A stretch of DNA of 64,000 nt from the NCBI GenBank assembly GCA_013368315.1, contig JAACJM010000320.1:1-64000 (forward strand), written 5' to 3'. The notes below the pieces were generated by a model. The model did no database searches. It was not told where the DNA came from and worked only from the letters and a program-made list of their open reading frames with translations. The DNA comes from Tetrapyrgos nigripes. Its lineage: Eukaryota > Basidiomycota > Agaricomycetes > Agaricales > Campanellaceae. Positions 22,942 through 36,007 of this stretch are shown here, piece by piece. A program made the position numbers and the translations under genes. Position 1 is the stretch's first letter; each line of letters begins with the position of its first letter.

Positions 22942-25589
22942 GGGATAGAGTGTGTCATGATGTCAGTCCAGATTGTGGGTGTCGTGTCATGCTGGATTAC
23001 CATAGTCTATGTACCGTTCCTTGTCTGTGGTTTAGCTTTATGTTAATATATCTATGGTTCTGATCTTTCTTTTGTGGTTTTTGAGCTGAAGATAAGTACG
23101 CCCGAAATGAATGAATAGAAAGCTATCAAGCATCCATAACCTCGCTACATTTTCTCGCAAACATGCACTAAGTTGGCAATAATGCTCGATAATTCGCAGG
23201 GGGGACCGCGGAATGTTAGCCAATTGTGGCTAAGGTCAATAAGGTCGCTAACACTCGATACTTATTCATACTTATTGACAATATCCGGAACACTACTTAA
23301 ACTTATCCATGGACCATTTTCCTGATGCAGAGTGCAGCACATCCTAGAATATGTAACGTCCAGTGCAATGTGCTGAAGCTACGCAGGCCACCCAGAACCG
23401 ACTACGCAATGAGCCAGTGTGCCATTGTGCTCGCCGCCAGTGCCTCTCTTGTCTCTGAACTCGATAGGGGTTTGGGGGGAGGGGCATAAAGGGTTCCTAC
23501 AGCAACGGTTTATTGATGAATCGGAATCGGTGGTTGGCTGTGTAGCAAGATTTATATTACGCTCTTGAAGTCGCGAAGGTTCTGGATACCACCTCCTATC
23601 ATGTATGAGGATTGCGTAAATTCTGAACCCCAGTTCAGAATAATAACATTCCTCGAAACTCTAGCATCTAAATCCTTCTGTTGACTGGTGGAGCTGTGCA
23701 CGACATTCAAGTGGCTCGGTATGATAAATACTGAACGTTCGAGTGGGGAATTGCAGGGGCTCGCTGGAGTAGGCCGTAGAGCTATAGCGTAGAGATGCAG
23801 ATGGAATACTTAAGACGAGTCTGGCTCTTTTGGTCAGACTTTAGACAAATATGTACAAACAAGTGACTAAGCATCCCAAATGCTCCTACTGTGGCGTACT
23901 CTGCGTCTATGGAATAGGGCAAATCCCTATCCCATCGCGTCTCCTCGCGGGGTTGTGCGGCACAAGTCTGACGGTGGTTAGTTTGGTTACCTGATCAATT
24001 CTGCGGTGGGATGCCCACGACGTGCAAACGGAGTAGATGTACGTAGCGTGAACCCTGGCTGTTTCTTTATTGGGTCCGTAGTGCCGGCTTTCCTATCCTG
24101 TCCTATCCGTATCTGATGGTATAGATCCGTCCAAGCATGTGAGCATGATGAGGATTGCAAAGTGGAGGAGTTTATTACACGGCATGGGTTGGACGCCGGT
24201 TGTCAGGTCCGTAGGGAAGGTAAAGGACGAGCTGGCGGCCTCTACGATATCCGTCGTAGATTTTCGTAGATCTAGTCTATCCTACGACCACCTTTTACTT
24301 GAACAGATGTAACTACCTACGTATACTATGGATTGGGTCTGCGATAGCCGGGGTGAACGTATAGTTTTTTCAAATATTTTAAGGAGTTCGAAAATGTATT
24401 TTGCACTGCAAGGGTGTCCGGTACGCGATTATTAATTAGGTGGGTAGGTTCCTGGGCGGAACTACGGTGGAACCCTTAATTCTTTTTTTTGCCCTACCCA
24501 TCGGGAGCCAGGAAGCGTTCTGACGACGGTCAAGCTGGCGAGCTGTCGAGATAAAAAACGTAGATAGATGTTCTAAATGAAGACAGCCCTTGCAGAGCAG
24601 CCACAGTTTAGGCTTCCGTAGCATTTCAAGCCAGTTTGGGGCTCACATACTTTAGTTCGCAGCGATAGGATAATGTTTTCTCCGATCCACTCCACTGGCA
24701 ACCGCTTTACATACCTGTACTAGGTTGGTATTTCGCCCACCTACACATTTTTACGGTCAGGAAGTGATGGAAGACGAGTCAACGGTCATGAGCTGGCAGT
24801 CAGGTAGATTATTAGATAGGCGAAATTACTACTACATAGTACATATGTATTCGGTATATCACACCATTACGAAGCACGTGTAAGAGGAGAAATCTATTAC
24901 GCCTCATGGGTCCAAGAGCTGAAACGCCGGTTTCCGGGAAGTATCCCGATGTAAGCAGCATAGACTCGCGAGCCAGTCTGTCGGTAATCTCACGTGGCCT
25001 GGCGGACTTTGAATGGGGCCAGTGACTGACGAACGACCGGCGGAGTTCGAAACAGAACGGATGGGACCGAGCCTATAAGCAGCAGTACATCATCGATCCG
25101 GGGACTTACTACCACACCGCAGGCGAGCTCACGACTCAAAGGATATGAATGACGGTAGCAAGCCAAGCCGGATACAGGAAATTACTATAGTAGACTAATA
25201 CGGAACTAGAGTACATAGTCTACGGAAAGTAGGTCCAGAGCTCGAGGTATTCCGACCAGTGACCACCGGTCTTCAAAAAAAAATTTTGGACCCCCTTGAT
25301 TTTGCAGTGAGCGAGTAGGGAAGTACCATCGGCAAGATTGTCATAGCTTTGAACAGTAGGCTTGTACCTGAAGAATGTCCTCAGGTAGTTTTCTCTGAGT
25401 TCCGTTAATGGAGCATGAACACCGGTGTCTCTACATCAGCCATACTACAAAACCGGGACACCCGGTGTTCTGGCAGTATTTCAAGCCCAAGCCTATGGTG
25501 ACCGGATACAGTCGGGCAGGAGTGAGTATAGCCTGAACGTCCGTCGACGTCGGTGCCTTCAATGAACGTAAGTATGCCCTGCAGAGCTC
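22942..25589. other. gene-poor stretch upstream of P450-3
   Basis: No supported coding region. It does not share the module spacer seen before P450-1, -2 and -4 until about 25585. A few short minus frames (23038, 24436) have no motif. Confidence 0.5.
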
Positions 25590-25609
25590 GTTAAAAGGCC
25601 CAGGGCCAC
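25590..25609 (+). promoter_or_regulatory. conserved TATA-like box of P450-3
   Basis: GTTAAAAGGCCCAGGGCCAC lies 26 bases before the ATG. Homology with the other P450 promoters begins only a few bases upstream of it. Confidence 0.6.
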
Positions 25610-25635
25610 ACTTCGTAAAACCAACTCATCTAAAC

Positions 25636-28314
25636 ATGCTTAACACACTCCATCTCCTCGCAATCCCTGTTCTGCTCATTGGCTATAATCTTTGGGAATA
25701 TCTCCTGCGCCGACGTCGCCGGGGTCTCCCTTATCCACCTGGACCGAGACGTCTTCCTATCATTGGCTCATTCTTCGATGTCCTGACACGTACTGGACTC
25801 AAGACCCAGTGGGCAATATACCGGGACATGGGGCACATGTATCACTCCGACATCTTGCACATCGATATTTTCGGAGACCATACTGTCGTTTTGAACTCTG
25901 CTAAGGCTGCAGAAGAGCTGTTGGGAAGGAGGTCTGGAATTTATTCGAGCAGGCCTAGTAAGTCTCTTGATCAATCGAGCTCAATGGACTCGAATTGATG
26001 AAATCTTGATTCTTAGCAATGTATATGGCGAATGAATCAGGGTGAGTTTTGTACCACCTACTAGATGTCTTGAAACCTGATACTTCTCTTTTTCTTTTGA
26101 AGATGGGGATGGAATTTCGGGAGTACGTCATTCACCAATGTTGTACTATCTGCCAACTTAAATAAAGATTGAATCCTTAGTAATGCCTTACACATCATTG
26201 TGGAGGTGAGTGTTAATATCACTTCGTTCAGAGATAGTGTCCTGAATTTTTTGACGCTGCTGCAGACTTCGACGGAGGACTTTCCACCAGCACTTCCGTT
26301 CGGATGCCATTGCAGCTTATCATCCATTTATTCGTCAAGCAACTTCGCGCCTCCTCAGAAGTCTGTCGGGTATACAATCTACTACAATGGTGACACAGTA
26401 TGATGACCTTCAGGCTATTATTCGTCAGTAAGTGTTCAGTACATATACTACCTAGCATGGAGCGATTGATTTATTTTTATGAATATTGCTTCGTAAAGAC
26501 ACGCGGCTTCAATAATCCTATACATAACCTATGGCATCAACGAACAAGAGGATATGGAAGCCTTTGTCGAACTTGTCAAAAATGCCGCAGAAAGTATTAA
26601 TACAGCTGCAATCCATGGTAACTTCCTGGTGGATTATTTTCCCTTGTTGAGATATGTTCCGGGTAAGTTTTAAATTGCGTTGAAGTTGCGTTCACTGATC
26701 ATGATCTTCCTCAACTCTTAACACTAATTGATATACTTCCAGCCTGGTTTCCTGGTGCACATTTCAAGCGAAAAGCAACGCGCTGGTCTCGGTACACATC
26801 AGAACTGGTAAACAAGCCTTGGAACCAGCTGAGAGCTTCTATCGTACGTGGATTCAGCCCCGTGTATGTGTAAATATAACATTTTGAACTGATCATGGGG
26901 CGTATGTGCATAGTCATCAGGGACGGCGATATCTTGCTTTGGAACAAAATGCCTAGAGAAAGTCGATTTTACGTTCAATGCTGCTGACGCTACTGGAGAT
27001 ATCTCTGACTTGGGTACATCAAAGACAGAGTCTGACACGAAGATGGAAGAGGTAATTAGAGATTGTGCTGGGACAGCATATGTGGGTGAGTGCCATGCCT
27101 TGGAATATTTTTCCCAAACTTAGCTTCGACTTTGTGATTAATATCACTTGCACAGCTGGATCAGATACAGTAAGTTCTTGGAATCTTTACTCAATCATGA
27201 GTTTCATAATCATCTGATTGATATGTATCTTCCTGCAGTCTGTCTCCTTAATCTTAATTTCGGTCCTTGTCCTCTCCCACCATCCTGAAATCCAAGCCAA
27301 AGCTCAAGAGGAATTGGATCGAGTACTTGGTTCTGCCACCCAGCTTCCAGATTTCTCTGACCGAGGAAACTTGCCATATGTTGAGGCAGTCTTCAAGGAG
27401 CTTATGAGAATGTATCCTAGTGTTCCTTTGGGTAAGTAATCATCTTTCACTGTAAAGATACGAGTATTTTCCGGCTAGATGTCCTGATTTCTCCGATTAC
27501 GCAGGTATTTCACATTATAGCGTCGCTGATGATGTCTATGAAGGTTATTTCATATCGAAAGGCAAGTGCAAACTCGCATCTAAATTTGATCAGGCTCAAA
27601 CTAGAGATAATCTACTTTCTTTGACATAAATAGGAACCACGGTTGTGGGCAATGCTTGGTGAGTTGCTCAGCCTCAATCATCAATCAATTTGTTATGTGT
27701 CTCATGCCATCTTTTTTTTTGGTCCATTTCCACAAATTGAAATATTCAGGGCAATCCTCCATGACGAAAACCTCTATCCTGATCCTCTTACATTTAATCC
27801 TGACCGTTTTTTGAGGACCAAACCTCAGAGAGGTGCACCGGCTGCAAAACACTCACTTAATCCTGATCCTGAGCTGTATGCTTTTGGTTTTGGCAGGAGG
27901 TGAGTGACCCTGGCCCACCTCTTCAGCCTCCTCTTCTTTCAAAGTTCTTTGAGCTTTGGAAATGATACTTACTGATTGCGTGCTTATAATTATTTCTAGA
28001 ATCTGCCCCGGGAGACATCTAGCTCTTGACACCTCATGGCTTGTGCTCGCTTGTCTTTTGGCTACCTGCAATATTACCAGGATCTCCAAATCCAAGGAGA
28101 TCGATCCAATAGCTGATTTTACCGATGCTGCTACTGTGTGAGTTATCTTAATTCTTAACCCTTCAAGGCTACAATAAAATCTGATTTACTGATTTTTATG
28201 GATTTTTCTCAAAGTCATGCCAAACCATTCAAGTGCTGCATTATCCCTCGTTCGGCTGGTGCGTTCGAGTTGATGCAAACTGGGTATGAGGTTGAGACTA
28301 CGGTTGAAACCTAA
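25636..28314 (+). CDS. cytochrome P450 monooxygenase, copy 3
   Basis: The frame is complete: 15 exons, 1668 bases, 555 codons. Exons: 25636-25957, 26017-26041, 26103-26122, 26181-26205, 26266-26427, 26499-26662, 26743-26843, 26914-27085, 27156-27169, 27239-27431, 27505-27561, 27634-27658, 27750-27899, 28000-28137, 28215-28314. Residues 1-26 form the membrane anchor, followed by the hinge LPYPPGPRRLPIIGS. The I-helix has AGSDT (331-335), the K-helix ELMR (389-392), and the heme site FGFGRRICPGR has Cys 479. The intron after exon 11 starts with GC (gcaagt), where copies 1 and 2 have GT. It is an ER-bound heme monooxygenase with unknown substrate. Unlike copies 1 and 2 it has no chitin synthase fragment behind it. 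Confidence 0.92.
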
Positions 28315-29471
28315 TTAATGTTGAAATACGCTGTGGCACGAAAAGGCGGGGGGAAAGAACGTTTGACCTCGTATTGGTACCAGAGGCAAACGAGTAAAGA
28401 TACACGGATGTAACTACTGTATTTATAGTCCGTAAGTAGCTAAAATACCTCAAATAGACATCAGATCACCCCACCCCCCCTATATTACGAGGCCCTTAAA
28501 GGCCGAGTTAACTTATGTCGACCTCGAAAATTTTACCACGACCTCAAACTCCCACCCCTTTTCGTTGCCACTCAATCGGCTGTATGACCACTGCGTGTCG
28601 TCACCAGTCGTCACCAGTCATCACCCCACGCCGGTCTCTACTTTCCCGACAACCCGAAATGTCCAGACTCAGTCTGGACCGAGTCCAACAGCCGTTGACG
28701 TCATGCCAGCGTGTCAACTCATCTCGCCTTCACTGCCAGCGTCGTGCTTCATGGGATACTTACTTGCGTCCATGGCTTTCTCTCCGGAAGTGTGGCCATA
28801 CTAATTATTATCCGAGATTTGCCAGCACTCGCTGCCTTACTTCCTCCACTTCTGAAGCTTGGCTTTGGCCTCGACGCCCTCATAATTCTTGCCTCTCCAT
28901 CGTCATTAATTTATGTTTAGCAACCTGTAGCAAACTCAAAGTCTTTTCCACGGGTTCAAACTCCCAACTTATTTCGCTCATACTACTTTGCAAGTAGCTG
29001 CAATGTAGTCAATACAAGAGTGAAATTTTGGTATGATTTTGTTGAGGAGGGCCTCGTAACTTGCCATGCGAAGCAGTGGCACCTTTCCCCAGGGTCTGTA
29101 TCCAGCTTGTCTTGGCGAAATTCCATTTCCAACAATTAATGTGCGAGATGAAGTTGGCTTTCATGAAGGTTTATTAACCGGTTTCCCACGCATTTATAAG
29201 GCGAGCGCGCCTACTACCTACATGCCTGTACTACTGTATTGTACCGTGTATGAGTCCCGGATACATCATGTCTCGTATACAGTCCCGTGTGTATCCCGGG
29301 TGAATTTCCGTGTAATGTCCCGGGCACATGTCTCGGGCTCCTGGGTTCCCGGACAACTTGGACGTATTAGTTTGTGGCCCAGAGTTAGTTTGTGGATTTG
29401 ATGATGAGAGCAGACGATGTTGGGATGGGAGTGGACTTTGGCCTCTGGAATGATTTTTGTGCCGACGTTCA
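28315..29471. other. intergenic between P450-3 and the Copia element
   Basis: An open frame at 28515-28997 (160 codons, Ser/Arg-rich) has no recognisable domain. An inverted pair (ttacgaggccctt near 28484 and gagggcctcgtaac near 29046) could mark a small element, but no target duplication was found. Confidence 0.4.
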
Positions 29472-29870
29472 TAATGAAGCAGCAAATATTCAGCGTAGGG
29501 TGACCAGTCAGTAGAGCTCACCAAATAGAGGGCTGAGTAGAAAGCTAGTAGAGCTTAGATACGAGTTGCTTGTAGAGCAGATAGAACTGGATATTGTTCT
29601 GTAGTATCTACAACTTTACAGAGAGCTTTTATACTAGATAAAGAGCATGTAATTACTAATATCTACATTGTCCATGGACATACCTAGAGACTAAGAGGAT
29701 ATTGCCATTGGCCATATTGCTATCTACAGAGATATCACTACATAGTAGAAGATAAGAGTAATGTCCGGAGAATGTCCTGGAGGACTAGCATACTTATAGC
29801 TACGTAGAAGTTTCATAATAACTCCATATAGAATCATAGTTACTATACATGGAAGGTATATATTTCAACA
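29472..29870 (-). repeat. Copia 3' LTR
   Basis: 399 bp, identical to 35609-36007 except for two substitutions (near 29494 and 29747). Confidence 0.93.
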
Positions 29871-29882
29871 CTCCCCCTCGCT
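29871..29882 (-). promoter_or_regulatory. polypurine tract of the Copia element
   Basis: On the minus strand agcgagggggag lies directly before the TGTTG start of the 3' LTR, as expected for the plus-strand primer of reverse transcription. Confidence 0.7.
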
Positions 29883-30059
29883 TTAGATGTGGACTTAAGT
29901 GCAGCATTATAAGCGCACATCAAGGATTAAATGATTCTTGCATGAGTATAAACATAATGGAATGCGAATAGTATCCACTCTGAAAATCTTGACGGTTGTT
30001 TCCAACCCATAAGTATATTTAAGAATCAAAGAATAGTCCTAACTCATTTCGGAATTTAA

Positions 30060-31870
30060 GAAACTTAATGTGCCCAAGATTCTTCGTTAGAAGGTCTGCA
30101 CGATTTTCGTTTCCAGGAGTAAAATAGAGTTGGATCTTTTTAGACTCCTGAATCAGTTCTCTTATAAAATGGTAATGAATATCAATATGCTTGATCTTGA
30201 TTCAGTGATAGGATTTTGACTAATAAAGATCGAGCCTTGATTGTCACCAACAATAGGAACATGACTCAATTTAAAACCAATTTCCTTTAATAGAGTTTTA
30301 ATCCATAGAGCCTGTTTCGCACATTCACAAAGTGCCATGTACTCGGCTTCAGTGGAGGACAATGCAACAGTTTTTTGTTTTCGACTTGACAAGCAGATTG
30401 AGCCCTGTGCAAGCTCAAATATAAAGCCAGTTTGTGAATGACGATTATCTCTATCTTGTGCCCAGTCACTATCACAAAAACCTATAAGACCACTAGATTT
30501 AGATCCATCATAGATGAGTCTATAATGTTTTGTAGAAAGCAAGTATCTTATATGTACATGGCTTTCTTCAGATGGTCTGGCGAGGGATTTGCTGAATATG
30601 TTGACAATTTGATAACAGCAAAAGCTATATCAGGGTGAGTACCAAGCATAAGATAAAGGATCGAGCCAATCACTTGTTGGAACAAAGTTCTAACTTTGGT
30701 ATCAACATTACCATCGTGTGCTAAAGGAATATATGACTGTGGCATAGGCGTTGTTGTGTGCTTCATATTCTCAGCACCAAAAACGTTTGATGACTTTATT
30801 TAAATAATCTTCTTGATCGAGAGTAAGAATACTCTTCTTTCGATCACGTTGTATGTGCATGCCTAAAAATTCCTTTGCATCTCCGAGATCATGAGATTCC
30901 CATTTAGCCATGAATTGATTCATTAATCTGTTTAATAATTTCAGATCTGAACCCATCCATAACGCATCGTCTACATATATGATGGCTATTATGGTTTTGC
31001 CATTCATACAGTAAATATATACGCCGGCATCTGAATGTAAGCGCTTTAAAGCCTAAAGATTGCATATATTTTGTGCATTCAGTCCACCAGGCTAAGCTTG
31101 CTTGTTTCAGACCATAAAGTGCCTTGCGTAACCTCCAAACCTTGCTTCTGTCCTGACTAACAAAGCCATCAGGCTGCGTCATATAGATTTCTTCGTCAAG
31201 AAGTCCATAGAGAAAAGCACTTTTGACGTCTAGTGCCTTGATCTCCCAATTCTCTATAGCAGCAATGGCAAGTAACAGTCTAACCATTTCGAAGCGGACT
31301 ACTGGACTGAATACATTGTTATAATCAATTCCTTCTGTCTGGGAAAAACCCTTTGCAACAAGTCGTGCACGTTTTGTTTTGTTTGATTTAATATTGAATA
31401 CCCAACGACATCTGACTGGTTTACGACCTTTGGGAAGATCTACCAATTCAAAGACATTTCGTTTTTTTCAATTGATCAATCTCATATTGACAAGCTTCTT
31501 CCCATTGCTTCTTAAGATCCTTTGGAGCGTTCCTGAAATCATTAGTTGATGTCCAGTGCTGCACGAAGGTCTTATTTTCCCAATAGTCTATCAGATCTTT
31601 TGTAACTTTCTCTCTTTTATTTTTTGGATCTGGATCTCTATTGGTATCATGATGATATGGATATTCATCCACTAAAGCAATAGGAGTATTGTGAATAAAC
31701 AGAGGTGTTGCAGAGGAACTTCCTTGTTTATTATCTACAAAGGCCTGCGATAAGAGATAATTTTGTAACCATACTCCCCCTTGTTGAACATGTTGTTCTA
31801 AAACATCTTGTTCAAGAAACTCCGCAATTTCTCCACTAGGTCCTGGTTCTGTTTCAGATTGATCTTCATT
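30060..31870 (-). pseudogene. Copia reverse transcriptase and RNase H region
   Basis: Successive minus-strand frames give RCRWVFNIKSNKTKRARLVAKGF, ALDVKSAFLYGLLDEEIYM, ALYGLKQAS, then in another frame IIYVDDALWMGSD (catalytic YVDD). DLGDAKEFLGM and LYLMLGTHPDIAFAV follow, and for RNase H GFCDSDWAQD, SSTEAEYMAL and GDNQGSIFISQNP. Frames change near 31465 (in a run of A/T), 31030, 30770 and 30545. These are small indels in otherwise well-preserved protein sequence. The protein can copy RNA to DNA in functional relatives; here it cannot be read through. Confidence 0.9.
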
Positions 31871-31879
31871 GTCACTCTC

Positions 31880-33920
31880 TTATCTGACTTGAGAAGTCGA
31901 TGGAGTTGGATCTGTTACAGTTTGCGAACTAGTAGCACGAGATTGAGAACGAGTTACTCTCAGAGTTACTCTAGTCCATCCACCCCGTGGTATGTCTCTA
32001 CTGTGTTGCATGTTCGGATCTGTAATTCTCCAATTTGGTCTAGATTGACGATCTGAAGATCTAGTCTGATTTGGATTAGGTACTCTATTTATAAATCTAC
32101 CAGTAGTTAAATCGACGTTTCGTGGATTAACTGGTTGAGGACCTTGTACAGGTACAGGATCAACAGGTACTTGAGCAGGTGGTTCTGGTGCAGGTGGTGG
32201 AGTCAGTTCACGAGATTGTGTAGATTCTGTTTTGGAGTCATTTGGATCAGAAGGTTGGTGTGCACCAGGATTATGGTCTTCAGAACTAGCATCCGAACTA
32301 TTTCCATCATCAATATTTTGATGATCACCATTACCTACATCGGGTGGTGGACCCTGATCATCAAATTGATCTCTGAACAGGTCATCTAAATCGAGGGGTA
32401 CTACAGGGTCAGGTGGGAGATTATTTGTACCCTGTTTGTGCAAACTGCACATTAATTCAGAAGGTTGGACAGGTTTGGTGGATTTGTCGCTTTCTTCTGT
32501 TTCGGATGATAAGACTCGTGGAAACCATTTCTCAATGAAGAGTGCTTGTGGACTAACAAAGAGTGAATTGTCACGTCTCATGAATAACCAGGCTTTAGAA
32601 CCTTTTTCATAACCAACAAAGATCATTAATTCCGATTTTTGGGGAGAGTTTATTTACTCTTTTCTTTTCTGGGATGAATACATATGCAGCGCATCCCCAA
32701 GAACGGAAGTAAGATACATCTGGTTTCTTTTTGTACCACAATTCAAAAGGAGTCTTCCATTTGAGTCGTTTTGTTGGTGTGTGACATGCTACAAAAGTAG
32801 CTGTGGCAAGAGAAAATTCCCACCAAGAAGGAGGTCCATTTGCATGATGGCACATGGCTTCTGACTTCTCATTGAGTGTTCTAATTATTCTCTCGGCACG
32901 ACCATTTTGTTGATGTATGTATGGGGCTGACATTTGTCTTATAATGCCTTTTTCAGCAAGGAAGTTGTCAAAATCTTCGTTCATAAACTCTGTTCCCAAA
33001 TCTGATCGTAAAGTCTTTAGTTTTTTGCCAGTAGACTGTTCTGCCCAGGCAATGTACATTTTAAAAGACTTAAAGACATCAGATTTCCTTACTAAAAGGA
33101 AGGTTACAGGGAAAGAACTAAAGTCATCAAGAAAGACAACGAAATACTCGTACTTGTGATATGATATAGATGGTTGTTGTTTCACATCTGTATGCACAAG
33201 TTCTAATACTTCTGTAGCTCGCTTTTCTGATAAAGGATAAGGTTTCGATGGAGTCTTGCCTAAGGCACAGCCTCGACATACACTATGTTTAGGTACTTTA
33301 AATGGTTTTAGGCCTTTAGTATTCTTAATGATATGACTTTCCACTGCCTTTTCAGCATGTCCATAGCGGTTATGCACGATGTCATAATCAGTAGGAGTAG
33401 ATGATAGATTTGCTGACTCAGGAATGATTATCTTCGATTTGAGCCAATGCAAATTGTCTTTCCGATGCATTGGTAATAATGTCATCAGAAGACTTTGATC
33501 TACTTCTTTCCGAAACTCGGACTTGCCATCTCGTGAGATTTCATAGTATCCTTCACGAAGAATACATCCTCGAGACAACAGACGATGTGTGCAAGTTGGT
33601 TGATAAAACACTGGGTATAGTTTTATAGTATGTTTGACTCCTTCTTCATTGATGTGTTCAATGAACACAGTTCCAACACCTTCAAGGTAAGTTTCAGATC
33701 TTTTATCAGCAATCTGAAGTGGAATTGGATTGGGTAACTTATGGTACTGAGCAAAATCCATTAAATTGTTTGTAATATGAGTCGATGCACCTGAATCTGA
33801 AACCCAATAGGTTATTTCATCAGTGATCTTACTCTTACAAATACTATTCAAAGGATACTTTTCACACGTTGAGCAATGTGCACGAGCAACAAAACTTTGT
33901 TCATAAATAAATACAGGCAC
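31880..33920 (-). pseudogene. Copia protease and integrase region
   Basis: A 437-codon frame (33920-32607) starts shortly before the aspartic protease motif WVSDSGASTHITNN. It continues with the pre-integrase zinc-binding part (HNRYGHAEKAVE, CRGCALGKTPSKPYP) and the integrase core. The core includes HTDVKQQ, FLDDFSSFPVTF, RSDLGTEF and HQQNGRAERIIRTL. A one-base shift near 32625 separates it from FVGYEKGSKAWLFMRRD and the long Pro/Ser-rich linker (32626-31880), which ends at an in-frame TAA near 31880. Integrase inserts the DNA copy; the target duplication shows it once worked for this copy, in cis or in trans. Confidence 0.9.
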
Positions 33921-33955
33921 ATCATTTGTAATAATAGTACAATTGTCTATAGCCG

Positions 33956-35340
33956 CTAGGCTGTATGAGATTCACAATAGTCCGACGACATTGAGATCTG
34001 AGGCAATTGTATGAGTGCACTATTTTTATTAGAGGTGTGAAATACTTGCCAGAAAGCCATAGTTTCGTCTCCATCAATATAAATTTCCACATCTGATTCT
34101 GAACCAAGACTGACACCATCATCATCGGCAAGGTATCCAGACGAAATGGAAACATTTATCGCATCTGCCAGAGATGAGGGACCAGCTTCTTCTTCTAAAG
34201 GTACATCATAGCGAGGTTTCTTCGAAGTGTTTCCAAATTCATCAGGTTCTCTTTTTATATTCTTGAGGATTGGATCTGTGAACATGTGAGACATTCTGTC
34301 TTGCCACATTTTGAATGCAACACTCGGAGGAATATATTTAAAGGAACTTTCTTCGCTATGATTCGAAGATGTAGAATCTGATGATTCAGAAGAAGACGAA
34401 CCTCGAACAGCCTTTCGCTTTCTACTTGAAGACGACGATGATGCTTTAGTATGATTAAAAGGTAGAGTGCGAATGAAATCGGGATATAGTGATGTATCAT
34501 GAAATTGAGTGTTAATTGTAACACCATTTGTGCGCATAACAGATTGAGCAGGAGTAGGCCAGTAAGCTCTCTCAATTAAGGAAGGAGGCTTTGATGGAAC
34601 TGGCTCACGTTTTTTAAACTGCTGTGGAATCCATTTATGGTTGCGCATATCAGCCAAAGCTTTATTCATGATATAGCGGCAAAAATACTCGACCTCTTCC
34701 TTGATTTGTTTCTGAATGGGACGGATAGTTCTTTCATGATCAAACCATTGGTTTTGTCATGTCTTCGTCACCATTGAGATCCTCTTTTGCTCGAAGATAA
34801 GGTTCTGTATGAGTGCCATCAGAATTGTATGTGTAATCCCAAATTTCGGCTAGCTTACAGGTCATTTGATGACGAGCTTCTACTCTGAGAAAGCTTTCAA
34901 AATCAACTGTCTCCTGTGCGAGTTCATTGATCATGAGTTTCTCATAATGAGTAAGAATAAAGTAACCGAAATCGTTTGCAGTCTGACCTGTTTAGCTAAG
35001 TTCCGCTTTACTCTTTCCTTCAAAGAAGAATTATTGTTCTCGTCAATAAAGCAATCTGATCGAACAATCAGAAAGTTATGATAGGGAAGAAGTTCATAAA
35101 TGGGTTGCTCACATGTCTCTGGTAGATCATCAGTGTCACTGATTTCGATTGGATCTAATGTGGCATTTATAAAAGGATTTGCCATAAAAGCGGTCACCAT
35201 TAAAGGAGCATCATCATCAGAATCTGAATCAGCTTCGACTTCTGGATTAGCTAAATTAGCAGCACCTTTTTTAGAACCCTTCTTCTTCTTACTGTGACGA
35301 GTTTTCTTCTTCTTATCTCCCCCTTGATTCGCATCACTAC
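33956..35340 (-). pseudogene. Copia gag region
   Basis: Several frames lie between the 5' LTR and the protease. A Lys-rich stretch (HSKKKKGSKKG) is followed by an acidic stretch and NPFINATLDPIEISDTDDLPE. A helical-looking part follows (35200-34740). The last is a 237-codon frame (34669-33956) with a Ser-rich segment (TKASSSSSSRKRKAVRGSSSSESS). I see no CCHC zinc knuckle, so this gag is either unusual or decayed. Position and context support the call; the sequence itself is not a motif match. Confidence 0.55.
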
Positions 35341-35608
35341 AGGTATAAAGTGACTTATCTAGATCTATAACTAAACCAGCAAAGAGTGCCTAATGCGACT
35401 CTAAACTGAACCCAGGTTATATATTTTACTGGGCAATATAGATGAAGAAGGAGATAAAGCGAAAAAAACGATCCACCAACTGCACAACATTGAGTCTGAC
35501 AGCTTACTCAGTGATGAGCTCGCCGTTGACCTCGACAATGCGATCCATCTTGACAATGGTAGTTGTATGGGATAAGACCAGCATCGATGGCCCTCGGGGC
35601 CCATAACC

Positions 35609-36007
35609 TAATGAAGCAGCAAATATTCAGCATAGGGTGACCAGTCAGTAGAGCTCACCAAATAGAGGGCTGAGTAGAAAGCTAGTAGAGCTTAGATACG
35701 AGTTGCTTGTAGAGCAGATAGAACTGGATATTGTTCTGTAGTATCTACAACTTTACAGAGAGCTTTTATACTAGATAAAGAGCATGTAATTACTAATATC
35801 TACATTGTCCATGGACATACCTAGAGACTAAGAGGATATTGCCATTGGCCATATTGCTATCTACAGAGATATCACTACATAGTATAAGATAAGAGTAATG
35901 TCCGGAGAATGTCCTGGAGGACTAGCATACTTATAGCTACGTAGAAGTTTCATAATAACTCCATATAGAATCATAGTTACTATACATGGAAGGTATATAT
36001 TTCAACA
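35609..36007 (-). repeat. Copia 5' LTR
   Basis: 399 bp, followed inside the element (minus strand) by GGTTATGGGCCCCGAGGGCC, the place where a primer binding site is expected. I could not match it to a particular tRNA. Confidence 0.93.

Larger units (their letters stand above)
29472..36007 (-). mobile_element. Copia-type LTR retrotransposon, full length, decayed genes
   Basis: The element is bounded by two 399-bp LTRs and a 5-bp target duplication GTTCA (29467-29471 and 36008-36012). On its own (minus) strand the order is LTR, gag, protease, integrase, reverse transcriptase, RNase H, LTR. This is the Copia (Ty1) order. The LTR reads TGTTGAAATATATACC at its start and ends CTTCATTA, so it is a TG...TA rather than TG...CA element. 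A purine-rich tract precedes the 3' LTR at 29871-29882. The LTRs differ at two of 399 positions, so the insertion is young, yet the genes carry about five frameshifts and one stop. Confidence 0.93.

Noticed and set aside
28515..28997. 160-codon plus frame after P450-3
   Set aside because: No recognisable domain, unusual composition, overlapping frames equally open.
28484..29060. Inverted pair ttacgaggccctt / gagggcctcgtaac as MITE ends
   Set aside because: Only about 13 bases pair and no target duplication is visible.
29280..29345. Short tcccgg-rich repeats as a regulatory cluster
   Set aside because: Too irregular and short to support any specific function.
31808..32389. Plus-strand frames within the Copia element
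   Set aside because: They are shadows of the Pro/Ser-rich linker of the minus-strand polyprotein.
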